From contig JAIPIQ010000006.1 in NCBI GenBank assembly GCA_021734645.1, positions 1-32,311 of the forward strand: a stretch of DNA of 32,311 nt, in the 5' to 3' direction. Positions 17,559-25,238 of this stretch are shown piece by piece. The notes beneath the pieces were generated by a model, which was not told where the DNA came from, searched no databases, and saw only the letters and a list, made by a program, of their open reading frames with translations. The stretch is from Fidelibacterota bacterium (GTDB taxonomy: Bacteria; Verrucomicrobiota; Kiritimatiellia; JAIPIQ01). The first letter of the stretch is position 1. The number at the start of each line of letters is the position of its first letter. A program made the translations under genes and the position numbers.

Positions 17559-18806
17559 TCAAAGCGTGACGGTCCGGCCTTCCAGGCGGGACTGCTCCGC
17601 GGCAAAGACCATGCGGTGCGATTCGAGGGATACCTCCGGTCCGGTTCGGAGCAGGCTGCGGTCGCCGGTGGCCAGCACCTGCATGAAGGCCGCCATCATC
17701 CGCTGATCGCCGCCGCCATGCCCCCCGGATAGATCCGTCCCCAGCTTGTTGACATCCTCTTCCGTCCAGGCATCGCGCTTGAAATCGAGGACGCGCAGGG
17801 TTTGTTCATCGCCCTCGAGATAGCCCTGGGCGCCCATGATTTTCACTCTGCGGCCATGCGGGGTAAACGCGCTCATGGTCAGGGAAGCCGACACCCCGCC
17901 CGCAAACTCGAAGTTCACCACCTGGTTATCCACCACATCATTGTCGCAGCGGTACACGCAGCGGCCATACGGTCCGGTCCGGAGCGCCGCTGTGAGCCGG
18001 TCTTCGTCGGGGTTCTCCACCACCATATTCAGCGGCCAGCCCAGGTTCTGCTGGCGCAGGCGGCCGAAATAGAAAGCCTTGGCCGAGTAGGGACAGGCCC
18101 CGTCGGCCAGCGGGCAGTCCAGGCAACGCGCGGTACTGCCGGCCGGAGCCTGGTCGGCGCGGAAATGGTGCAGGCTCCCGAAGCTGCTCACCCGGCGGCA
18201 CGGCCGGTCCGCCCACCAGCGCAGCAGGTCAATATCATGGCAACACTTGGCCAGGAGACTGAAAGACGACCGGGACTCATTGCCGAAATTGCCGCGCACG
18301 AAACTGTGGGCGAAGTGCCACCAGGCGATCCCTTCGAGGTGCTGGATGGACACCAGATCCCCCAGCGTCCCGGCCTCGAGGATCTCGCGAATGCGATTGT
18401 AGAAGGAAGCGTAGCGCAGCACATGGCAAACCATCAGCACGATGCCGGCCTCCTGGGCGGCGCGGGTGATGGCCGCGCATTCTTCCGGGGTGGGCGCCAT
18501 GGGCTTCTCGAGCAGGATGTGGTATCCTTGGGCGGCGGCCGCCAGGGCCGGTTCGTAATGCAAGCGGTCGGTCGTGGCGATAATCACCGCATCCGCCAGC
18601 CGGGGCCGCGCGAGCAACTCGCGCCAGTCAGCGAACTGATTCGCCGCCGGGATGCCGTGCCGCCGTGCCGCCTCTTCGCGGTAAAACGCCCGGGGATCGG
18701 CCACCGCCACGACCCGCCCCGCTTCCGGATGCCGCTCCAGATATCCGCCATAACAATGCAGGCCGCGACTGCCCGCGCCGATTATCGCCACTGTGGGGAC
18801 ACTCAT
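17559..18806 (-). CDS. Gfo/Idh/MocA family oxidoreductase
   Basis: MSVPTVAIIGAGSRGLHCYGGYLERHPEAGRVVAVADP (Rossmann fold) and HILLEKPMAPT; start moved to MSVP at 18806. Confidence 0.9.
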   Translation of the reverse strand: MSVPTVAIIGAGSRGLHCYGGYLERHPEAGRVVAVADPRAFYREEAARRHGIPAANQFADWRELLARPRLADAVIIATTDRLHYEPALAAAAQGYHILLEKPMAPTPEECAAITRAAQEAGIVLMVCHVLRYASFYNRIREILEAGTLGDLVSIQHLEGIAWWHFAHSFVRGNFGNESRSSFSLLAKCCHDIDLLRWWADRPCRRVSSFGSLHHFRADQAPAGSTARCLDCPLADGACPYSAKAFYFGRLRQQNLGWPLNMVVENPDEDRLTAALRTGPYGRCVYRCDNDVVDNQVVNFEFAGGVSASLTMSAFTPHGRRVKIMGAQGYLEGDEQTLRVLDFKRDAWTEEDVNKLGTDLSGGHGGGDQRMMAAFMQVLATGDRSLLRTGPEVSLESHRMVFAAEQSRLEGRTVTL

Positions 18807-18867
18807 GCCGTCCGTACTCCTCTGCCTTACTGGCATTTCAGGTTTCTCGTGACCATTTGATCGTGCC

Positions 18868-19206
18868 CTATAAGAGCTGGGCCAAAAACGTCTTGGCGGG
18901 AACCTTAACCGGGGTGGTCCGGGAAAAGCAATCCGCTTCCACGTAATCTGCCGCGACGGTTACCTGGAAGGCATGCCGGGCGCCGGTCTTCTCCTGGAAA
19001 TAGGCCAGGTGCGCGGACAGCGGCGCCGCGGACTGCTTGGCTGCGACCAGAAACCACGGCTGGCCATCGCGCACGACCAGAAAATCCACTTCCCGCTTCT
19101 GCTTGTCGCGGATGTAACGGAGCTCAAAATCGCCCAGCCCCAGATCGGTCCACCCCTCGACGGCTTTGAGCAGATGGCAGGCGATGAATGTTTCCGCTCG
19201 TTTTGA
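18868..19206 (-). pseudogene. Remnant C-terminus of an AAA+ ATPase with DUF4143 domain
   Basis: KRAETFIACHLLKAVEGWTDLGLGDFELRYIRDKQKREVDFLVVRDGQPWFLVAAKQS...GARHAFQVT matches the DUF4143 C-terminus; no ATPase domain upstream. Confidence 0.78.
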
Positions 19207-19243
19207 CTTTGAACCGGTTGCGGCGTCCGTTACCTTGTCTGGC

Positions 19244-21151
19244 ATGAACAGGAGACCTGGATGCGGCGGACTGGAGGCGGACAGGACCATTGTATTTCGC
19301 CTGTCGGACCACGGTTTGCGCCCGGGAACGGGACAGGATGCCGTCCCGGTTGTCAACCGGGTGTTGCGCCAGGCCGCGAACGTCGCGGGCGGGTCCGTAC
19401 GCCTCGAATTTGCGGCCGGCCGGTATGACTTCTGGCCGGACCGCGCGGGCGAACGCTACTGCGCGATATCCAACAACACCAATGGCTTCAAGGCGATCGC
19501 CTTTCCCTTGATCGGCCTGCGGGATTTCGAGATTGACGGAGGCGGGGCGGCCTTTGTCTTTCATGGCCTCGTCAATCCCTTCATCATCGAGCGCTGTCAG
19601 CATATCACGCTTCACGATTTTTCGATCAACTGGGAGCGTCCCTTCTATTCACAGGCCCTGATTCTGGCCGCCACCGACGAGTACGTGGATCTGGCCTTCG
19701 ACGAGGCGTTTCCGCACGAGGTGGTCAACGAGCGGCTCTATTTCATTGGGGAGGGGTGGCGGAGCAATTTTCTGTGCAGTTCGGTGGAATTCGACCCGCG
19801 TCTTGGGGGTCCCGCCTACATGGCCCGGGACTACTACGAAGCCTCGAACAACGTCCGGGCGGTGGCGCTTGATAAATGCCGGGTGCGGCTGTTCGGCGGC
19901 TACGACGGGCACAAGGTGCAAAAGAGCGCCGGTCGCCGTCCGGCCCACCACCTGCCGCGGCCGGGCAACATGCTGGTGATGAAGAATGACACGGCCCGGA
20001 CGGCGCCGGGGATTGCGATCAGCGCCAGCCGGCGGGTGACGGTGGCGCAGGTCGAACTGTATCATGCCTGCGGCATGGGGCTGGTGGCGGAGAAGACACC
20101 CGACCTGGTCGTTCGCCGTGTCAATGCCCGCCTGCCGCCCGGTTCCGGGCGGATGGTTTCCCTGAATGCGGATGCGCTGCATTTTGTAAATTGCGCCGGG
20201 CAGATCCGGGTCGAGGAATGTGTTTCGGAATATCAACTTGATGACGCCTTGAATATTCATGGCAATTACCTGTTCGTCACGGGTCGGCGGGATGAACGCA
20301 CCCTCGAGCTGGGCGTGAGGCATCATGAACAGGAGGGGTTCGACGGCTGCGGGCCGGGGGACGTGCTGGAATTTCATCATCAGCATTCACTGCGGTCCCT
20401 GGGCCAGGCGGGCGTCGAGGCGGTGGAGGTGATCAACGGGCGCTACCGGCTGGTGCGTTTCGATCGTCCGGTGGCGGCGCTCCTGGGGGCGACTCCGGCC
20501 GTGGCGGAGAACATAAGCTGGGCCGCGGATCTCACGATTACCGGCTGCCGCGCCGTCGCCAACCGTGGCCGGGGGTTCCTGATCAAATCGCGCGGGAAAA
20601 CCGTGATCCGCGGCAATACGGTCTCGACGGGCGGGGCGGCGATTGTGCTGGAAGGGAAGAGTTCCGGCTTCTGCGAATCCGGGCCGGTGCGCGATGTGCT
20701 GATCGAGGACAACGATTTCGTGGATTGCAAGCGCGGTCCCTGGGGACGGGCCGTGATTGATGTGCGACCGCTGATCGACCGGATTGATCCCGAGGCGCCC
20801 GGCTATCATCGCGGCGTCCGCATTTGTAACAACCGCATCCGCACATTCGATCCCGGGATTCTCGCGGCCTTCTGCGTGGAAGCATTGGAATTCCGGGACA
20901 ATCTCATCGAACGCACCGCCACCTTTCCGCCCAAGGCGGAGAGCATGCCATATACCCTGGCCCTCTACCGGGTGCGGAACGCCCGCATTACCGGAAACGA
21001 ATGCCGCGGCGCCGCCGGGGAAACCCCGTGGATCATGGATGAGGGGTCGGCCCGGACGGCGACCGTGACCGGCAATCGCCTGGGGCCGCGCGAGACCGAG
21101 CCGCGCCGCTTGAAGGCCGTGACGCTGATGGATGAGCAATTCGAGCCCTAG
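19244..21151 (+). CDS. GH110-like alpha-1,3-galactosidase (right-handed beta-helix)
   Basis: IDGGGAAFVFHGLVNPFIIERCQHITLHDFSINWERPFYSQA...EVVNERLYFIGEGW, VNARLPPGSGRMVSLNADALHFVNCAGQIRVEECVSEYQLDDALNIHGNY. Start at 19244 is chosen because earlier codons overlap the antisense DUF4143 remnant. Confidence 0.75.
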   Translation: MNRRPGCGGLEADRTIVFRLSDHGLRPGTGQDAVPVVNRVLRQAANVAGGSVRLEFAAGRYDFWPDRAGERYCAISNNTNGFKAIAFPLIGLRDFEIDGGGAAFVFHGLVNPFIIERCQHITLHDFSINWERPFYSQALILAATDEYVDLAFDEAFPHEVVNERLYFIGEGWRSNFLCSSVEFDPRLGGPAYMARDYYEASNNVRAVALDKCRVRLFGGYDGHKVQKSAGRRPAHHLPRPGNMLVMKNDTARTAPGIAISASRRVTVAQVELYHACGMGLVAEKTPDLVVRRVNARLPPGSGRMVSLNADALHFVNCAGQIRVEECVSEYQLDDALNIHGNYLFVTGRRDERTLELGVRHHEQEGFDGCGPGDVLEFHHQHSLRSLGQAGVEAVEVINGRYRLVRFDRPVAALLGATPAVAENISWAADLTITGCRAVANRGRGFLIKSRGKTVIRGNTVSTGGAAIVLEGKSSGFCESGPVRDVLIEDNDFVDCKRGPWGRAVIDVRPLIDRIDPEAPGYHRGVRICNNRIRTFDPGILAAFCVEALEFRDNLIERTATFPPKAESMPYTLALYRVRNARITGNECRGAAGETPWIMDEGSARTATVTGNRLGPRETEPRRLKAVTLMDEQFEP

Positions 21152-21159
21152 ATCCGGCC

Positions 21160-22095
21160 TTATTCGAGCGGGGTGGTTTCCCAGCCGGGGGGCAGGTAGG
21201 GGCGGTAGTCGGCGTAATCGCGCGGCAGGTTTTCGTGATCGCTCTCGACGGCCTGGACGGTGGTTCGGTTTTCGGCGTCGCGCAGAATCCAGCCATCCTT
21301 GATGCGCAAATAGGGTTGGCCCGTATCCGGGGCGAACACCGTTTGGAAGATGACGGTGCGTTGGCCCTGGCCGAAGTACGAGAATTCGGCCGTCAGGTTC
21401 TCTTCGGCCACCAGCAGGAAGCGGTCGAGCCGCTCGGGGCCCAGGGCCATTTCAAAGGCGTGGTATAAATCTTCGCGCAACGCCAGGCCAGCCTCCGGGA
21501 ACGGCGGATGCCGGATGATGCTCTTATCCGCGGCGGGCCGCTCGATCTCACGGCCGGCGCTTTCAATTTCATTGACGGCCCAGTGTACATAGGCCAGCGC
21601 ATCGTTCAGCAGGGCCTCCTCTTCGGGGGTCACGCGCAGAAAATCAGCCACCTCGGGATGCAAGGTGAAGGCAGGCGTTACCGGGCGCAGCGCCAGCCGC
21701 TCGAGGTGCTCCTCCGACAGGGGATACCGCCCCCGGAAATTGCGCAGAATCCAGTTGAGCAAGTCCGTCAGTTGCGTTTGCAGTTGGGCATTCATGCGGC
21801 GCAGCCGGCCGTTTTCCGCCGCGAGCGCGCCGCGGGGTTCCGCCGTAGCGGCGCGCGGGTCCGCCGTCGGCGCCGCCGGGACCGAATTGGCTGCCGCGGT
21901 GTCCGTCACGGAACGCGCGGGCGCTTGGGCGGCGGGCGGCGGGCGGGTGGTTACCGGCGCGTGGGCCGCGCCGGGCGCTGACGCGGCGGGCCGCGCCAGC
22001 CAGAGCAGGATGCCCCCCGCCAGCAGCCCCAATCCCAGGCCGCCGGCCAGCACCTGGATTCCCACTCGCCATGTTGTGCGCACCTGCATGACCAC
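21160..22095 (-). CDS. Hypothetical membrane-anchored protein with Ala/Pro-rich linker and coiled coil
   Basis: N-terminal TM (VGIQVLAGGLGLGLLAGGILLWLA), A/P-rich segment, LAAENGRLRRMNAQLQTQL coiled coil. Confidence 0.65.
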   Translation of the reverse strand: MVMQVRTTWRVGIQVLAGGLGLGLLAGGILLWLARPAASAPGAAHAPVTTRPPPAAQAPARSVTDTAAANSVPAAPTADPRAATAEPRGALAAENGRLRRMNAQLQTQLTDLLNWILRNFRGRYPLSEEHLERLALRPVTPAFTLHPEVADFLRVTPEEEALLNDALAYVHWAVNEIESAGREIERPAADKSIIRHPPFPEAGLALREDLYHAFEMALGPERLDRFLLVAEENLTAEFSYFGQGQRTVIFQTVFAPDTGQPYLRIKDGWILRDAENRTTVQAVESDHENLPRDYADYRPYLPPGWETTPLE

Positions 22096-22179
22096 TACCT
22101 TACGTACTCGCCGCCGGGTTGCAACCAGAAACCCGCCGCGGGTCGGCGCCGGGCGCAGGACACGAGAGTTACCATCGCA

Positions 22180-22314
22180 AATCCTAATCGCACTCGTCTC
22201 ATCGCCTATCCCGGCGGAGCCGCCTCCGGTCTTCGCTGCGGCATGCCGGCTGGGTCTGTTGGCCTACGCTCCGCTCCGCGGGGGATCGGAGATGGAGAGC
22301 GTGCGATTAGGATT
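22180..22314. repeat. MITE-like palindromic element: ~41-bp imperfect inverted arms with perfect 14-bp ends
   Basis: aatcctaatcgcac (22180-22193) versus gtgcgattaggatt (22301-22314), perfect; arms continue imperfectly to gcggagc (22214-22220) and gctccgc (22273-22279). Confidence 0.8.
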
Positions 22315-22401
22315 GGGGGGGGCGCATAGCGTTGTATTTCAAGATATGCTTCCTTTGGTATCTTTGGTTTCTGAGGTGTAAGAGTGCGTGTACCAGGGCC
22401 C

Positions 22402-22440
22402 TTGACATCATAAGCACCTTATCATATGTTGTGCTTATGA
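22402..22440 (+). promoter_or_regulatory. Sigma-70-like promoter TTGACA-17-TATGTT overlapped by a perfect 10-bp inverted repeat (putative autoregulatory operator)
   Basis: TTGACA 22402-22407, TATGTT 22425-22430; tcataagcac 22408-22417 and gtgcttatga 22431-22440; start codon ATG 22437 lies in the right arm. Confidence 0.75.
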
Positions 22441-22736
22441 GTGAGCCCATCAGCGAAGCCGTGAAAACGTATTTGAGGGAGATCGGCGCCAAGGGGGGCC
22501 GGAAGAGCCGTCGGCGTCTTGATCCGGCGCAGGCGCGCCGCATGGTGGCCGTGCGCGAGGCGCGGCGGGCGTTTCGGGACTACAAGACCCAATGTTTCTG
22601 GAGTTTTGACCCGGAATGGAACATACAGCATGAGCAGGTTCCATTGGTGATCCGAACACTGCGGGACGAGGGCAACGCTCAGGCATTTGCTCTTGCGAAA
22701 CGGCTCCACCAGCTCCACGCCGCCGGGGAGGCGTAA
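22437..22736 (+). CDS. Putative antitoxin-like small basic protein upstream of a nucleotidyltransferase
   Basis: MSEPISEAVKTYLREIGAKGGRKSRRRLDPAQARRMVAVREARRAFRDYKTQCFWSFDPEW...; the start at 22332 in the track would run through the promoter/operator. Confidence 0.7.
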   Translation: MSEPISEAVKTYLREIGAKGGRKSRRRLDPAQARRMVAVREARRAFRDYKTQCFWSFDPEWNIQHEQVPLVIRTLRDEGNAQAFALAKRLHQLHAAGEA

Positions 22737-22738
22737 CC

Positions 22739-23533
22739 ATGCCCATCGGCCCTTTTGAAGCGGAAATCCTGCGCACCGTGGCCGCCAACCGGAATCCGGA
22801 GAGCTTTATTGGAGGCGCAATGGTCTTGAATCAAGGGCCGGATTCCCCCCGGACCTCGGAGGATATTGATGTCTTCCATGATTCCGAAGACACCCTGCAG
22901 CAAAGCGTGCAAATGGATGAGCAGACTTTGCGGGCCCACGGATTCGACGTGGTGATTCTGCTGAACCGCCCCAGTTTTTACCGAGCGCGAGTGTCGCGCA
23001 GGCAGGACTCCACCAAGATCGAATGGGTGCACGATTCCGCCTTCCGTTTCTTCCCCACTGAGGCGGATGCCCTCATGGGCTACCGCCTCAACTTGTGGGA
23101 CGCGGCGACCAACAAAGTATTGGCCGGCGTGGGCCGAGGGGTCGTCAGGGACTATGTGGATTTGATTCATCTGCACCAGACCCGCCTGTCCCTGGGTGCT
23201 TTGATCTGGGCGGCCGCGGCCAAAGATCCCGGCCTGAGTCCGGATTTTATGCGGTCGGAAATGATGAGAACCCACCATTATGATCAGCAGACCTATGAAA
23301 GCTTGAAGTGGTCCCATCCCGTTGATCCCATTGCCCTGAAGAAAATCTGGCTGGCGGCCATGCGGGAAGCGTGGGACCTCTTTGATCTGCTGCTGGACCG
23401 GGACGCGCCCTATGGCTGTTTCTTCCTGGACGAACAGGGCGAACCGCAAACCCCCACCCGCGAAACCCTGACTGCGCTCCGCCCCCACTATGGTTCCCTG
23501 CGCGGCTGCTGGCCCCGCATTGTCGAAGAATAA
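22739..23533 (+). CDS. Nucleotidyltransferase-fold protein (AbiEii/DUF1814-like), putative toxin
   Basis: NTase motif GGAMVLNQGPDSPRTSEDIDVFHDS (GG...DxD) with a later acidic residue TKIEWVHD; 2-nt gap from the upstream gene. Confidence 0.75.
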   Translation: MPIGPFEAEILRTVAANRNPESFIGGAMVLNQGPDSPRTSEDIDVFHDSEDTLQQSVQMDEQTLRAHGFDVVILLNRPSFYRARVSRRQDSTKIEWVHDSAFRFFPTEADALMGYRLNLWDAATNKVLAGVGRGVVRDYVDLIHLHQTRLSLGALIWAAAAKDPGLSPDFMRSEMMRTHHYDQQTYESLKWSHPVDPIALKKIWLAAMREAWDLFDLLLDRDAPYGCFFLDEQGEPQTPTRETLTALRPHYGSLRGCWPRIVEE

Positions 23534-23563
23534 CCCATACTGTGGTGTTGATGTATTGCCCGC

Positions 23564-23582
23564 TTGACACGGTAACCGGTTA
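23564..23582 (+). promoter_or_regulatory. TTGACA -35-like box followed by perfect palindrome TAACCGGTTA (candidate LacI-type operator)
   Basis: cttgacacggTAACCGGTTAaa; TTGACA 23564-23569, palindrome 23573-23582. No convincing -10. Confidence 0.4.
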
Positions 23583-23727
23583 AAGCCGACAGAGGGGACA
23601 GAGAATCCGTGCCGCTTCGAATCAAGAAACCGGGCGGTCCGGCGCTGGGCAACCTTCTCCGGCCGTCTGGGTCCCTCTCCTCTCTCTCCTCCTCACGTCG
23701 CGCCCCCCCGATGAGGTCGGCTTTCGT

Positions 23728-23793
23728 GCGCAACGGGTTGCGCCACTAAGTGGGCGCAATGGCTTGACGATCAGCGCCGCGGGCTCCTATCGT
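23728..23793 (+). promoter_or_regulatory. Putative operator-promoter copy 1 (GCGCAACGGGTTGCGC ... TTGACG ... GCGCCGCGGG)
   Basis: Near-perfect palindrome 23728-23743, TTGACG 23764-23769, GCGCCGCGGG 23774-23783; same architecture at 31024. Confidence 0.65.
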
Positions 23794-23866
23794 CGCCTGG
23801 TTGTCGAAGCGGCGGGTCGGCGAGTGAACAGCCGCCGTCAATGGATACCAAGGAAGGATTGAGGAC

Positions 23867-25213
23867 ATGAGCAGTCAGGGGTTGAACGGAAAGAAAATCA
23901 GTATGATCGGGGCCGGTTCCGGTTTCACCATCGGGATTGTGAAGGAATTGGTGGGGCATGATTTTTTCGCGGGTTGGCAGTTCTGCATGATGGATCTCTC
24001 TGACGAGAACCTGGACCTGTTGGGCGCCAAGATCGCGCCGATTCTGGCGGGGGCCAAGCATGACCTGGACGTGCGGCGAACCACCTCCCTGGAGGAGGCG
24101 TTGTCGGGCGCCGACTACGTGGTTACCTCGTGTGAGCTGCGCCGGTATGTGAATTGGGCCAAGGACCTGAGCATTCCCGAACAGTTTGGCGTGTACCAGG
24201 TGCAGGGGGAGAACGGCGGGCCGGGCGGCATGATCCACGGCATGCGCAACATCGGGCTGTTCATGGGGATTCTGCCCGAGATGGAGCGCCTGTGCCCGGA
24301 GGCCTGGTTGTTGAACTTCACGAATCCCATGTCCATCCTGTGCACCTACTTCAAGAACCATTCCCCGGTGCGCGCGCTGGGGTTCTGCCATCAGGTGCAT
24401 GGTTCCTTCGGCGTGGTCGCCGAGATGCTCGATATGGAACCCGGCGAACTCGAAGTGGTTTCCGCCGGCGTCAACCATCTCAACTGGTTGTTTGATGTGC
24501 GGCGGCGGGGCACCGCCACCAGTTGCCTGCCGGAGTTTATCGAGCGGGTGCGCGCCTCGAAGTACTGGCGCGAACGCTTTCCCAATGTGCCGGAGCAGAA
24601 TTGGACACTCGAGGTGCTCAACACCTTCGGGATGTATCCCATCGGTTATGACCACCATATCTGCGAGTATATGTCCTTCTTCTGGGAGCCGCAGGAATGG
24701 GCGGCGCACGGGGTCCACTCGATGACCGAAACCTACACGCGGATGGCCCAGCAGACCTTCCGGGAGGTCAAGGAGCAGAAATTACTCGGCCAGCAATACA
24801 AAGCCCCGCCTTTCCCCAGGGATTCCGACCATCCGTACTACGCGGAGAAGCCCTGCCAGGTGATCGTCGCCCTCGAGACCAACACCCCAACGTACTTCGA
24901 CGCCATCAACATCCGCAACAACGGCGCGGTAACCAATCTGCCCGCGGACGTCATTCTCGACGTGCCGGGGTTGGCGATCGGCGGCGAAGTCCGCAGCGTC
25001 CATGTCGGCGAGCTGCCGCCCGGTCCGCTCGAAATCTGCCGCCGTCAGACCGCCCTGCATGAGATGATTGTCGCGGCCACCGTCGCCGGCGATGAAAGCC
25101 TGGTCGTGCAGGCCCTCTGTTTAACCCCCTTCGTGCGCAGCATTACCCAGGCCAAACAGATCTGGCAGGCCTACAAGCAGGAGTTCCTGGAATACCTGCC
25201 GACATTCCAGTAA
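23867..25213 (+). CDS. Glycoside hydrolase family 4 (NAD-dependent alpha-galactosidase/glucosidase type)
   Basis: KKISMIGAGSGFTIGIVKEL, NFTNPMSILCTY, GFCHQVHG, SAGVNHLNW; SD gagga upstream. Confidence 0.92.
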   Translation: MSSQGLNGKKISMIGAGSGFTIGIVKELVGHDFFAGWQFCMMDLSDENLDLLGAKIAPILAGAKHDLDVRRTTSLEEALSGADYVVTSCELRRYVNWAKDLSIPEQFGVYQVQGENGGPGGMIHGMRNIGLFMGILPEMERLCPEAWLLNFTNPMSILCTYFKNHSPVRALGFCHQVHGSFGVVAEMLDMEPGELEVVSAGVNHLNWLFDVRRRGTATSCLPEFIERVRASKYWRERFPNVPEQNWTLEVLNTFGMYPIGYDHHICEYMSFFWEPQEWAAHGVHSMTETYTRMAQQTFREVKEQKLLGQQYKAPPFPRDSDHPYYAEKPCQVIVALETNTPTYFDAINIRNNGAVTNLPADVILDVPGLAIGGEVRSVHVGELPPGPLEICRRQTALHEMIVAATVAGDESLVVQALCLTPFVRSITQAKQIWQAYKQEFLEYLPTFQ

Positions 25214-25238
25214 GTCCAGGCCTGGCAGGGAGCAATCA

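Noticed and set aside
17802-18860. 352-aa plus-strand ORF
   Set aside because: Antisense to the Gfo/Idh/MocA gene, which has a clear Rossmann motif and EKP motif.
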